Shown here one piece after another: positions 21,196-32,221 of a stretch of DNA of 64,000 nucleotides. Source of the DNA: Zoroaster sp. YZ-2022 (Eukaryota; Echinodermata; Asteroidea; Forcipulatida; Zoroasteridae); assembly GCA_029582265.1 (NCBI GenBank), contig CM055821.1:40619004-40683003 (forward strand). Direction: 5' to 3'. A model generated the notes under the pieces. It was not told the origin of the DNA. It ran no database searches and saw only the letters and a list, made by a program, of their open reading frames with translations. A program made the translations under genes and the position numbers. Each line of letters starts with the position of its first letter. Within the stretch, counting starts at the first letter, position 1.

Positions 21196-21560
21196 AAGGA
21201 TAATAATAATAATGTGGACTTATACAGCGCATGTATCCACCAAACTGATGCTCAAAGGCACATTACATTATTATCCCTGCTCATCAGGCTCATAAATCAT
21301 TCCTGAAACCATCTCAGCTCCCTGGTGAGTATACAGCTCAATTGCTGCCATTTCAGCGCATATAGGGCTAATCAAACAACCAACTCTTCCCTGACGAGTA
21401 TACCCATTTAATCCTGGGTGGAGAGAAGCATAGTGGTGTCTTGCTGAAGGACACAAGCACCATGGTCACAGCCAGGATTCGAACTCACATTCTGACATCT
21501 CAGCCCTCAGAAAACAAATCCGATGCACTAAACTGCTCATCCATGACACTCCACTCCAAG
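21196..21560 (-). mobile_element. tRNA-derived SINE
   Basis: On the minus strand a B box GAGTTCGAATCC (complement of 21475-21486) and, upstream near 21535-21515, an A-box-like GAGCAGTTTAGTGCATCGG lie about 50 bp apart, wide enough for a Leu/Ser-type tRNA head. The body includes the gtgtccttcagcaagacacc block common to marine-animal SINEs, and the 3' end is a (TTA/ATT)n tail at about 21200. Confidence 0.6.
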
Positions 21561-21805
21561 CATGGCTAATTGTTGTTCAGTGTGGTTGTAACACTGATAG
21601 AGTAATATCTGAGGTGGTAAGATCAGTTTTGCAGTATTTTATTCGTTAGCTAGACCAGCATGCATTGCTAAAATCAGTTTGGGCATGCGCACTATGGTAT
21701 TTGCAAAGATGGCTATGTGTCAACACTTTGTTGGATAATTCATTTACAAGATACTAGTACAAAATTTGAAGGGATAATTGGATCACATAAATGAGGGTAA
21801 GTTAC

Positions 21806-21893
21806 CTGTAGGGTGGCGATGGGGCTCACTGGAAAAGAAACCATTGACGTTATGTTGGCTGGAACAAGGTCCACTGATGAATTGTACGATAAC
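21806..21893 (-). CDS. CUB gene exon 3
   Basis: 88 bp between an acceptor (ctgggacag) and a donor (ctacag|gtaactt). Entered in phase 0 after the previous exon, it reads VIVQFISGPCSSQHNVNGFF followed by SSEPHRHPT, leaving one base over (exit phase 1). VIVQFIS is the last beta strand of the first CUB domain, and PCSSQ...NGFFSS begins the linker and second domain. The two other frames do not fit the neighbouring phases. Confidence 0.75.
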
Positions 21894-21977
21894 CTGTCCC
21901 AGAAAGAAAATATAAATAAAAATACATTCTCAACAACTAGATGATCATGGAAGTAAACAACTTATTTATAAGTTACC

Positions 21978-22127
21978 AGGAGCCGATTTCACAAAGAGCT
22001 AAGATTGATCTTAACTGTGTATCAATCTTAATTGCTTAGCAAAGTGTGATGTCACAATACAAATCACTATGGTAATACTAACAACTCATCTTAAGATGAA
22101 TCTTAGTGCTTTGTGAAATCGAGCCCT
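21978..22127. mobile_element. Palindromic 150-bp MITE
   Basis: The first and last about 37 bases are inverted copies (AGGAGCCGATTTCACAAAG... and ...CTTTGTGAAATCGAGCCCT) with few mismatches. The whole element can fold into one hairpin. No clear target duplication was identified. Confidence 0.65.
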
Positions 22128-22630
22128 GAGCATGGATAATGAGTTAATAAGTTAGGAATTGATGACATTAAAGCCAGACTTTTGATATTAAAATGATGTA
22201 CCACATCTATACTTTATAAGAATCAAGAGATGACTGCAAGAGTCAAAATCAGTCAAAATGTTGACATACTTGCCAAGGTATATCTAGTGCACTTAAACAC
22301 TGTCAAACCTTACGTGTATAAGTACATTTACAGGTCAAAATGAGTTGACCATTTTTGACTGGTAAAAGCATTGTCTGGTATTGTTGAGGGTGGTTAAAAT
22401 GACAGTAAAAACCAGTCAAAAAATGCCCCTGTGTGCACATTTGGGTCAACAGTCGAAACAGACAGTTGACTGGTTTTGATCTCTATAGCTAGTAGGAGGG
22501 TTAATTGCACTAAAATAATACCACCTCAGACAGAAATATTTCAAGGGATGGAATGTTTCATGTCAAGCTATAATCATGTTTTTTAAAGATTACCACTGCT
22601 ATATGGGATTCTAGCCGGCCAATCAACATC
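22128..22630. other. Intronic stretch with TTGACTGGT-type motifs
   Basis: Between 22240 and 22490 the strings cagtcaaaa, ttgactggt and gtcaac recur in both orientations. This might be another decayed palindromic element, but I could not define its ends. Confidence 0.3.
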
Positions 22631-22790
22631 GGGCAAGCTCAGTGGTTGAGAGGTCAAGACGTCTGCACTAGTAAGCAGGAGGTCGTGGGTTTGAATCCCG
22701 CCCGAGTCGCATGTGTAGTTTTTTCACAGACACTCCGAAAGCACCGAGTATACAGTGCTATACACATGTCGGTGTAGGGCAAAAATTAAT
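22631..22790 (+). mobile_element. tRNA-derived SINE
   Basis: A tRNA-like head is clear: A box AGCTCAGTGGTTGAG at 22636-22650 and B box GGTTTGAATCC at 22688-22698, followed by CCGCCCGAGTCG and a tRNA-unrelated tail (gcaccgagtatacagtgc, tacacatgtcggtgta). The 3' tail and absence of a paired acceptor stem argue for a SINE rather than a tRNA gene. Confidence 0.7.
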
Positions 22791-23060
22791 TCAATTGTTT
22801 AATAATGTATGTGTTAGTAAGTGAAGATCAGCCCATTTTATTCTCCAAACAGAATCCCAAATAATCTGAATAAAATTTGGGAGCCTTATCCTGTTTGTTA
22901 GTGTGATGTAATTCCAACATAAACCACGTCCACATTGCATGTGCTGGCTCCAACGATCATCAAATCTAGAAGCCCATTGGAAATGGATTAACCACTCATT
23001 TCTTTAAGGATTTATGTTAGAAATTAATAAGCTTGGTGCTTGCATTTAACATGTAGACTA

Positions 23061-23659
23061 AGCTTGGGCAATATCAATTTCTTTCATCCACGATATATCG
23101 GCAAACATAAATTTATGTTTTAGAGCCGATAACCACAGGTTTGTACCCCTCTACACGAGTCACAATAAATCACAAATTTGTTTGCAGATCGTGTATGTAC
23201 TTCTAAAGTATACTCACGGAATTTAAAAATGCATCACCCCAATATTTCACATATTTTTCAACAGCAGATTATTGCAGTGAGAAATAAGAACATAGGTTAA
23301 CAATTTATGAGCGCAAATTTTCACATCATACTGACACAATAAAAGTGCTATGTACAATTATGGCTTCAATTTATCACTGCATATAAGTTATACATATTTA
23401 TTGAGAAATATAAGTTGATGCGTTTTTAAATTCCGTGAGTAGTTGACTTTTGTTTCTCATTTCCAAAAGCTGAAAAGACTGTCCTAATTTTGTTTCCATG
23501 GAATTTCTGACTTGACTCACAATGGCGATTTTTTTTTTAAATTGCGATATATTTTTAAAGTACAATTTGACGATATCTAGATAACTTAAGTTATAGAAAT
23601 CATAATCTAATAATAAAAAAAGGTATCACGATATTTGATATTGTGTTATCGCCCAAGCT
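23061..23659. mobile_element. 599-bp MITE with TA duplication
   Basis: Termini AGCTTGGGCAATATC and its near-inverse ending GCCCAAGCT are flanked by TA on both sides, as in Tc1/mariner-type elements. A second long inverted pair lies inside: tcacggaatttaaaaatgca near 23215 with tgcgtttttaaattccgtga near 23420. No coding sequence. Confidence 0.7.
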
Positions 23660-24321
23660 TATTGTAAACTCAAAATCTTATTAAAAAAGTAAATTTCTGC
23701 CTGAAGAATGGCTTTTGAATGTTAAAACAAGGAATTTAGGTTAAATTACACAAGTAGGGAAAAGAATGTGTGTACTCCCTTACCAAAATGACCAATTCAT
23801 TCCAATTCATTCCAATTGGAAAATTTAATTGGATCCAATTTGTTTTAATTGGAATGAATAGGTTTGAATTGGACTTCATCATCACTGACTTGTGTCTTTA
23901 CGTTTCCAATTGGAGAAGTTTTGTTGTCCAATTGGAGTTTCAGTTGGAAACCAGTTTGGTTGAATTGGAATCTATGGGTAATGCAGTAAAAATATTTTCC
24001 AATTGGAGGTGGTTGGAATTACACAACTGAAGATTATTGGAACCAATTGGTTTAAATGTACAAATCATTTTCCAATTGGAGAAGTTTTGTTCCAATTGAG
24101 TTTCAGTTGGAAACCAGTTGGTTGAATTGGAATCGATGGGTAATGCAGTAAAAATATTTTCCAATTGGAGGTGGTTGGAATTACACAACTGAAGATTATT
24201 GAACTAATTGGCATTTTGCAGTCTCATTGAATTATGTTGTTGAAAACCAATTGAGTTTTAAAGAATCAATTGGTTTAAATATCCTATGGACCACCGACTT
24301 CGGCCAAAAAGTGTGGGTACA

Positions 24322-24425
24322 TCAACCCACCCCTACCCCCATCCCCCACCCTATCCATCACCCTATCCCCATCCCCCACCCCTATCCCCCACCCCTATCC
24401 CCCTCCCCTATCCCCCTCCCTTCCC
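24322..24425 (+). repeat. C-rich low-complexity tract
   Basis: Repeated CCCCTATCC, CCCCATCC and CCCACCC units form a nearly pure pyrimidine run. Runs of four or five Cs at short spacing could fold as an i-motif on this strand and a G-quadruplex on the other. Confidence 0.8.
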
Positions 24426-24540
24426 CGGATTTATGCCTGTGCTTTGTACAAATGTTACATAGGCCTATACGTGTACATAGTAAAAGTGGCATCCTGTTTA
24501 GAATTTTGTATATTAACCACCCTTATAATTTTTGTTTTAG

Positions 24541-24686
24541 ACCCATTCCCTTATAATTGCACTGACCTCTCCTGACAATGGAATATCCCAAAGACCAAAT
24601 AAACACCTTGTGCAGGATCTTTGTGCATGTGAAGGTCATTATATTCCATGTGATGATCAGTTACCAGCATGGATGGATTTATGCCA
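24541..24686 (+). CDS. Candidate plus-strand exon inside the CCAATTGG element
   Basis: An acceptor (ttttgttttag) is followed by about 48 open codons ending at a donor (cacaa|gtaag). The frame reads DLCACEGHYIPCDDQLPAWM near its end, a Cys/Trp-containing, protein-like sequence. I do not recognise the family. It may be a captured or transposon gene. A shorter, diverged copy of its 3' part and the following polypyrimidine tract occurs at 25470-25571. Confidence 0.35.
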
Positions 24687-25571
24687 CAAGTAAGAATAAA
24701 GCTTGGAGAAGTTCTCTTTTCATCTCCTGATTGTTCATCTTTATTCTTTCAGGTATGTTACTTTCATTATCATAACTTTGATAGTTTATACCACTAAATT
24801 GATATGGAATAATTTAGTTGTTATTGCTTTGAATTGCTTTATAGAATGTATATGGGAGATGTGAAGAAAAGGAAGTTTCAATTCCTTAGTTTCTTTATAC
24901 AGTATATACTTATTGTTATGAAGATCTAGGAGCATTGATGTATAGTGCTTTTATATCTAGTAAAAATAAGTTTTGTTGTTACCTACATCATGCTTACATA
25001 TTGGCCTATTAGTATTATTCAGTTTCCATGTATACTTTAAGCCATATAGCTGGAGTATCAGGCATGAAACAATAAGCCATTCATTCACTACATGTATATG
25101 TGGTCAGTGTGGCTCATTAGTATTCATGGTGTGTGCATGTGTTGGCTATGGCTGTACAGCTTAATACTGGGAACATGCGTGACCCCATGCTGAACAAAGA
25201 GCCTTGATTCTGATACCCTAGTATGTTTATGGTCCAGTAGTTTTGCAATGCACTAAAGTACAAAGTACATTGAGTGGAAGTAAACATTAGAGTTATGAGT
25301 TTGCATTATTTTATGAGAACAAGAACTTCAATGACAAAAGTATGTTAATCATGCATCTGTGATTGAAAGGAATGAAATGTAGTAGAGTTAGCATTTACCT
25401 TTAAATGGTTTTTAATTTACAGTTTAGGTTTCCTAGAATGTCATTTCAATTGTTTTTTATCAAGATTGATTGTATATTCCATGTGATGTTCCGTCACCAC
25501 CATTAAGAATAAAAAGATCTGAGAAGTTATCTTATTCAACTCCTGACTGTTCATCTTTTTATTCTTTCAGG
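24638..25571. repeat. Imperfect direct repeat of about 100 bp
   Basis: 24638-24754 and 25470-25571 share tatattccatgtgatg, aagaataaa, gagaagtt and gttcatcttt-attctttcag in the same order. Each copy ends in a strong acceptor-like tract. The sequence after the second copy (25572-26110) is less AT-rich than its surroundings and may be an exon or transcript end, but frames there are short. Confidence 0.6.
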
Positions 25572-27003
25572 GTCATCAGCCATTGAATCATTAATACCCC
25601 ATGTAACTGCAGTTATTTGGCAGTCAGACTGAGTGTTCCTGTCCAACCAGATGAAATACAATTACGCCCCTACACTGTGATGAGTACCCTCAGCCCACCA
25701 GAGTACAATGGAAGTGGAACCATGCAGAAGATGAGCCAGTATTACCGACATCAGCTGAGGGATAAGAAGGCAGGACATGTAGCCAGAGGGTGAACCATCA
25801 GTGAGCACGCGAGGATACAGTTGAAGACATTAATAGTATCATCCAGCTATATCTACCAGACGACATGAGAGACTTGAATATGGTCTTTGAGCACGATATA
25901 ATGGTCTCACCATGTATCCATCACATAGGAGTGGGGACAGGAGAGACAGCAGAGAAACAAATGGTCGCAACTGACTTTGAAGGTACTGGAACCATGTGAA
26001 CAGTGACGAGGTGTAGGACAATTGAAGAATATAGGGCTGGAGATGTAACTAACAGACACCTTGGACCTTCCTCGAAGGAGTGTCCCAGGCGATAGAACCA
26101 GCAGAAATGACAATGATCAACCCCGCCCCTGAGTCTCTGTCACATTATTTCTGTGCAGTAAAGGGCAGTTTGCTTTACTTACCTTCATCATGAAAACTTT
26201 CCCAGAAATTAACATTATTGATCAGCAGATCGAAAACAATTAAAGATAAAATGAGTCATTGTGCTTTTCCGTGTAATACCATGTAAGGGTTGTATTCAAT
26301 TTGCTTCTACAATATTTATGCACTTGTTGTGTTGTTGTCACTTGTTGTGTTGTCATTTATAAAATGCCTTGAAGTTCAATTAATGACTTCTTTATGACTT
26401 CTTGTTCTGTGTTTGTAAATTTGTGAATGCCATCGACCCCCATCTTTTTAACCCAAATAAAGAACAAAATTAATGTAGTTATAGAAACATCCGTCCTGTT
26501 GCAGAAAAGGGAAAAAGTCCTGAAATGGGACTATAGAAAGAATCTAATTGGGGAAATATATTGTCCAACTCGTTCGCATCAGGAAAAATTGCAATTGGGA
26601 ATATAGGACTGTCAAAAAGCAAGTAGTCAAATTAGGGAAAAATCCAATTGGAAAATGGAGGCAAATGTCCAATTGGTTCCTATTGAAAATATTTCAATTG
26701 ATTTGAGTCAAAAAGTCCAATGGGTAAATATCCAATTGGGAAATTTAATTTCCTATTGGTTCCAATTGGTTTGTGCCAATTGCCAATGGGAAAATATCCA
26801 ATTGGTTCCAATTTAAAAATTCAATTGGAAATGAATTGGAAATTTTGGTAAGGGCTACCAATGCGTGCGCGTATTACGTATTGACTTCATGAACAGGACA
26901 GTCTGTACAACAGTTTACAAATCACTCAAAATATGCATCTTGAAAAGACCATGTAGATGGTACGTCATATCACTCATGACCTTTGACCTGATGGGATTTT
27001 TAC

Positions 27004-27087
27004 CTCATTTCCATCTGAAGTCCATGTGAATGACCGTTTTGATGTCTCGCATGTTTTCTGACTCCGTTGGGTGGTAGTGTCTATCAC
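27004..27087 (-). CDS. CUB gene exon 2
   Basis: 84 bp between an acceptor (gtggctgtag) and a donor (atgag|gtaaaa), phase 0 in and out. It reads VIDTTTQRSQKTCETSKRSF then TWTSDGNE. In the CUB fold this supplies the strand after the third Cys, the fourth conserved Cys (KTCET) and the F-x-S-x-GNE turn. One alternative frame ends in an in-frame TGA before the donor and does not fit the neighbouring phases. Confidence 0.75.
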
Positions 27088-27201
27088 CTACAGCCACAGA
27101 ATAAACAGGAAAGATACATTGGTCATGTATGCTTACTTTCTTTGAATCAAGAAAACCATCTACCCTTTCAGGGAATATGTGCCATCTGGCACACTGGCAA
27201 A

Positions 27202-27604
27202 TAGGGGTGTAATGATAACACTTTTACACGATACGATATATATCATGATACGTATCGTGAATACTAAAAATGCTTTAAAAAAATGTCAGTAATGTTGTGA
27301 ATTACCCAATGTTGTACAGAGACTTACACACAGTAAAACAGATTTCATCATCAGCATTTTTTAAGACGGCAAAAGGCATTTTTGTCAGGGTAAACTTCAC
27401 TGACTTTTGTGGTCTAAATGTCAGGTATGAAGTGCTAATATTTTTAAACAAAATTTGGTTTGGATAACATTCAGTATTTTGTTATATTTTGATGAAATAT
27501 TTGTGGGGAAAAATCAGTATCGCGATACAGTTTTTGATCGTGATGTGTATTGCAGCATTTTGGTATCGCAATAATCAATGCATCAGTGAATCGTTACACA
27601 CTTA
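27202..27604. mobile_element. 403-bp hAT MITE
   Basis: The termini TAGGGGTGTAATGAT and ATCGTTACACACTTA are inverted with two mismatches and flanked by a perfect 8-bp duplication CTGGCAAA (27194-27201, 27605-27612). Subterminal cgatac/gtatcg motifs recur at both ends. It lies just upstream of exon 2 in the CUB gene's first visible intron. Confidence 0.85.
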
Positions 27605-27983
27605 CTGGCAAACAATTTTCTCAAAGAAACCCACATTCAGTGATGTGATTTAACAAAAGTAAAAAAAAACAAATCCTGACAAATGGGTAGCAGGCCTGCG
27701 TCTCCCTTTGGTCTCGAGGACAAAATCCCCTGAACCTTCCGGATGTTTAACTGTGGAGGATTTACAGACTCTCCACATCCCCACTAACAAGAAACTAGAG
27801 GCTACTTTTTCTTTCCTTGGTGGCTACTTCTCTTTCAAGAAAATTTTGAGGCAAAGGGAGATTTGTCAAAAATCCTGAAAACGGGAAAATCACAGACCTG
27901 CACATTGGTGGCTTTGACCTGAATAAACGAACTAACAAACAAACAATAACAAATTTGTTTACTTTTTCCTACCCAACACAAAC

Positions 27984-28165
27984 CTTTATATGGGTATCGC
28001 AGTCCTTTAGGCTCAAAACTAAGTTTTCAAATCTCAGGAGGATACGATGGTCGAGTGCTGGATGGGTGCATATGACGATGTAACAGTTCTGGGAACCAAT
28101 TAAGAGGGTATTCTTGGGCCAACTAAATTTACCCGGAAACTCGGCATCCATAAACTGTATGCATG
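27984..28165 (-). CDS. CUB gene exon 1 of the visible part (first CUB domain)
   Basis: An acceptor (catgacag) precedes 182 bp ending at aag|gtttgt, entry phase 1, exit phase 0. It carries the first three conserved CUB cysteines: CIQF, NCYIVI and KDCD, with PGKFSWP in the position of the usual G-x-F-x-SPNYP and HRILLRFENLVLSL as the hydrophobic strand. The protein is thus probably extracellular or membrane-bound and a ligand-binding receptor or protease part. The closer acceptor tacag (28155-28156) is a less likely start because it drops the first Cys. Upstream exons, including a signal peptide, were not found. Confidence 0.75.
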
Positions 28166-29490
28166 CTGTCATGGAAACATAAAAGAAAAAATTTCAAAAA
28201 AAGATTAAATTTCATCACACAAGACACCAATTCTGATTGGACAATAGTCTCCACCCAGGTAATTAGTAGCCTCGGGGGAAGCAAGGGGAAGACTTTATCA
28301 ATAAAAATAGAACAAATAGAGAATTAGCCATTGGAAACTGCTTACCAACCTAAAGGACGTGTAGTACAACTTGCAAAATGCAAATATATACCAGTTTCTG
28401 AAATTGCTGAATTTTTCCAAAAAAGTGCCCCTTAGAGGATTTTGATGGATTTGGGGTGGTTAGGGTTCAAATATTTTACAAGCGAAAACTTTCAGGGGTT
28501 ACATTTGTTTTAATTCTGCCGTCCCTCCGTGACAATTTAAGGAAACTTAGGGAGGAGGGCCAAAGTCTTGGTACTGCCAAGACTTTGAGAAGACTGGCCA
28601 AGCCCAGGCCTTGCCCGGGCCTAGAGGACTACATAATCCCCTATCTGAGCACAAAAGACCCTCAAAATATCAACACTGTTGCATGTGTAAAAAAAGGGTC
28701 CATTTGTTTCCCCCAGTAGACCTTAGGGTTCTAACAAAATAACTTTTTACAGTATTTCACCTTGGGTTGAGAACAAAAAATGACTGGTTTCTTTGTGACA
28801 TAACCTCTCATAAAATGTTGACAAGACAATTAAACCCTAAACAAAAGTCTGGTTTTTGATCACTGTGCACATCACCTCAGACCTGTTCATCTACATTTTT
28901 AACTTTCATTTTTGTTTGCTATGAAACGATGTTCAATTGCAGCAAAATTTGCTGGAACGATTGCAATTCTGTTGCAAGTGTTTTAAACAATTTTTTTTTC
29001 ACATATGCATACATATGAATGTTTGCCTGATCTGTGAGGCCTCTATTAGCCACCATACTTTGTATGGCCTCTATTAGCCACCATACTTTGTATATGGGAC
29101 AATTGGTCGTTGCATATACATGTATCACATATTTCACTGTTGCCCCCCCCCCAAAAAAAATAAAGCATGTAACCACATCGATTTTGAAGCCGACCAATGA
29201 CCAGAAACAGAAAACCTTTTTGCCTTATTGATATTTGCTTAAAGCCAATCATTCAATACATACTTGCAGGTTTTGGGGCTCACTGATGTCCTTAAAAGTT
29301 ACAGAGATGCCACTGCGTTGGCTAAAAAAAAACCTGAAATTTATTATCATTGTGACAAATAGCCGCGGAGCGAACGTCGCAAGCGATGTATCGACCGGGG
29401 TGCAGCTCATGAATTTTAGCCTTTCTAGGCCTTATGGAAGGCTCTCCTGTCAACTACTACACAGAATAAATGTTACATTTATGAAAAATG
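28166..29490. other. Stretch upstream of the CUB exon, no gene recognised
   Basis: An 87-codon plus frame at 28456-28719 has no known domain. A two-copy 28-bp tandem repeat (ggcctctattagccaccata...) is at about 29038-29093. C- and A-runs occur near 29144-29160. Confidence 0.35.
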
Positions 29491-29793
29491 TCAGCAACTC
29501 CTGAGCATTTTTCCTCGCCTCTCTGTTTTTTTATGAACCTCTTTACTTGCGTGTGCCTTTATACAACTCGCGAGTCCAGGTTGGTCAATTTTCCTAAGGT
29601 AGGCTGAGAGAAAATCGCCGTTGTCGTCACGCTCCTCCACCCACGACCAGTTCCATTTATTTTTAACCTTCGCCTCAATTGTCTTCAAACTGTCCGTTCT
29701 TTGCAGAACCTTGAATTTTTCCATCTTTGAATTGTCCCGAAGAGAAATGGCCTCACTCTTCCTCCATGCTTTGACAAAATTTACGAAAACCAA
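29491..29793 (-). pseudogene. Fragment resembling the N-terminal zinc-finger region of a transposase-like protein
   Basis: The 100-codon frame includes KNKWNWSWVEERDDNGDFLS and YLRKIDQPGLASCIKAHASK. The W-x-W-x-E...Y-x-RKID-x-PG-x-A-x-C layout recalls the degenerate BED/TTF-type finger at the N-terminus of hAT-like proteins in marine invertebrates, from memory only. The second Cys and following His expected in such a finger are absent: the frame runs into EVHKKTERRG and stops. It is probably a truncated relic. Confidence 0.35.
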
Positions 29794-30162
29794 GTTTCAA
29801 TGCGTATCGCTTCAGCATACGTACATGTACATGTGTTAGACAACTCGTCCTGCCTAGTCTCAGATGGCCATGTGACAAGGACTTGGTTGGTACCCGGCGA
29901 GTAATGTAGGAGTATTTTATATGAAGACTGCGATCGGAAACCACCGACGCATGAAATCATAGACTTGATTTCAAGGCTGTGTGTGATAACTTCGCTTACC
30001 ACTACAGCACACATACGAAGACGAACCAGGTTCATCGTGCGCTCGTTACATAATATACATGTACATTGTACATGTACATGTAATGTACATATACATGTAC
30101 ATACATACACGTAGTCGGCAGGCGGGATAAGCCTCGAAATCAAGGCTACTGAAATTACTGCT
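29794..30162. other. Non-coding stretch with ACATGT/GTACAT palindromes
   Basis: 30053-30110 is a run of self-complementary tacatgta units. No gene recognised. Confidence 0.5.
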
Positions 30163-30519
30163 GCATGCAAGTTTTTGACGGTATTTTACAGAGGGCTAAG
30201 TGTCCATGGAGGCCGTTTAAGGTACGAAATAATTATCCAAATTCAAATGTAAGGTGTTTTTCTGAAAGGGGAGAACCTAAGCTATTATTTAGATATAAAA
30301 TTATCGGCCTCCCTTGAAAACTTTAAAAGTTATTCCCAACCCTAGAAATGTTTTTTTTTGTAACACTGTATAGTGCTGTATTGTTTGTGGTGAAACCGCA
30401 TGCAAGTTGACGGTATTTTACAGAGGGCTAAGTGTCCATGGAGGCCGTTTAAGGTACGAAGTAATTACCCAAATTCAAAAGTATGGTGTTTTTCTGAAAG
30501 GGGAGAACCTAAGCTTTAA
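30163..30519 (+). repeat. Left edge of the 230-bp satellite array
   Basis: About one and a half monomers in + orientation, starting at gcatgcaagtt. The monomer is split by the MITE at 30520 and resumes for 19 bp after it (31030-31048). This is the outer border of the inverted repeat on this side; the DNA to its left is unrelated. Confidence 0.85.
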
Positions 30520-31029
30520 AGAGGGGCTCTAAGGTCAAATTTAGTTTTGTGATTTTCCAATAACTAGAGTCCTTATTAAAGTGTGAAAAAATTACAAAAA
30601 AAATTATTCTCTAACCTCACGTTAAAATGATGTAAAATGTCATTTTATTTGATAACCTTCCTGTGTGAAATTTGTTAACATCCAAAGACAACAGTGACGT
30701 CACATTTCAAATAAATGGATCTCTACATTTTTGTACGGTGAATTTGCAGTTCATTCCTGAATCTCCACAATATTTGATCAAATCGGCGTTGATATTGACT
30801 TTTTGACAAACAAAAAATTCCTGTATGGAATGTTACAGACTCATTTACCGTAAGAAAATAGTGACGTCATGTTTCAAATATCGCTCTGAAAGGGTATCAA
30901 ATAAAATGATATGTTACACCACTTTAAAGTGAAGTTAGAGACTTGTATTTTTTTTCACACTTTAATAAGGACTCTATCTATTGGAAAATGAGTGCATCAC
31001 AAAACTGAATTTGACCTTAGAGTGCCTCT
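30520..31029. mobile_element. 510-bp MITE with TTAA duplication, left-arm copy
   Basis: Inverted ends of about 75 bp start AGAGG(G/C)(G/C)CTCTAAGGTCAAATT and are flanked by TTAA (30516-30519 and 31030-31033). It sits inside a satellite monomer at gctTTAAttt. TTAA targeting suggests a piggyBac- or Kolobok-type family. The same insertion is in the right arm. Confidence 0.85.
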
Positions 31030-31255
31030 TTAATTTAGATATAAAAGTGTGTATTAAGTTTTACTTATGTTATAAAAAAAAATTTTTACATTTGTTTAGT
31101 AGAATTTTACTATGAAAGTGTATAAAAAAGACATGATTTAAGGTCAAGTCCCCCACGAGGCGCTGTGTATCATTCAACGTCAAATTCAAGATGGAGAACA
31201 GGAAGGTGAATAATGTCACAGCAGTGGGAGTATCGTCAAAATATTACTGATTGAG

Positions 31256-31602
31256 CAGTGGCGTAACTACGGTCCAATTTTCAGTAGGCACGTAGCCAGA
31301 GTTGGAATTTTTGGGGGGCACATTCCGTGCATGCTCTTGTGAGCCAGAATTTTTCGCACAATTATTTGTTGGTATGGCCCACCTCTTTGAATTTTTGAAA
31401 CTCTGACATTTTTTGGGGGGCACGTACCCCCCCGTGGCTACGTGCCTGATTTTCAGGGGGAACTAGAGGGCATGTCAATACTTGAATCCTGCATTCTCAA
31501 ATAGGGACCTATTTTTTCAAAATTCTGAATTGGGGGCACCCGGGGGGAACGGACCTTGGCTGGGGGGCACGTTCCCCCCGCCCCCCTATATTTACGCCAC
31601 TG
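31256..31602. mobile_element. hAT MITE, left-arm copy
   Basis: Ends CAGTGGCGTAACTA and TATTTACGCCACTG are flanked by the perfect 8-bp duplication TGATTGAG (31248-31255, 31603-31610), diagnostic of hAT elements. The body has G-runs and an internal inverted cacgtagcca/tggctacgtg pair. Confidence 0.9.
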
Positions 31603-31977
31603 TGATTGAGGCGGTTGAAGGTAAACAATTGTTGAGTAAACAAGCCTGAATCGTTTGTGGGATGAAATATCAGCGTATACTCGTTCAGACACAGTCATGT
31701 ACCATATGTTATGCATTATGCGCCCAGCAACGACTGATTCATACAAGTCATTGTGCAAGTATGTGCATGCATGTGTCGTGACCATTATGCGCTGTCAATC
31801 ATAGTTTCGCCTTTCTCTCGGAACAACTAAGGCTTAACCTGAACTATATAAGGAGAACACCAATACAATTATTTAAAAGCTCAACATTTGTTTAACCTTC
31901 AAATACCTCAACCAGGAATCCTTACATTTGTAACTGGGCCAGGTACAAAACAGATCCCATAGACATATTATCAAACA

Positions 31978-32221
31978 GGATCGGTGATAGATCGACGCGG
32001 AGATGCGAATGAGATAAGACGTGCTTTTGCGAGCGGCCATCTTGCCATTCCTATATACTGCTTAAAGTCTTTCCCTTTAGGCAAAAGAAGAGGTGAGATC
32101 TACTCCTTTCTTTTCAAAAGTACTTGGGTCAATTTTATTTTACCTTTTCAATTTTTCAGTCTAGTTTTTTTTTTTTTTTTAATTGTTTTTTAGGGGAACC
32201 TCGGATCTCTTCGGACCAAAT
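31978..32221 (+). promoter_or_regulatory. 5' UTR of the I-like LINE
   Basis: The first 70 bases are GC-richer (gatcggtgatagatcgacgc) than the remainder, which ends in a long T-run. The internal promoter expected for this class would lie here, but no motif is certain. Confidence 0.4.

Larger units (their letters stand above)
23777..26854. mobile_element. 3.1-kb TIR element with CCAATTGG-rich ends
   Basis: The ends are inverted copies beginning CCCTTACCAAAAT and continuing with CCAATTCATT. For about 480 bp at the left end and 330 bp at the right end the self-complementary motif CCAATTGG (often TTCCAATTGGAA) recurs many times. A tandem duplication of about 160 bp (about 23905-24040 and 24069-24203) multiplies the motifs on the left. 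Such arrays usually mark transposase binding sites. I could not find a target duplication, nor a transposase. It lies in the long intron between CUB exons 2 and 3. Confidence 0.65.

Noticed and set aside
22631..22705. Functional tRNA gene
   Set aside because: A and B boxes are present, but there is no matching acceptor stem and the sequence continues into a SINE tail.
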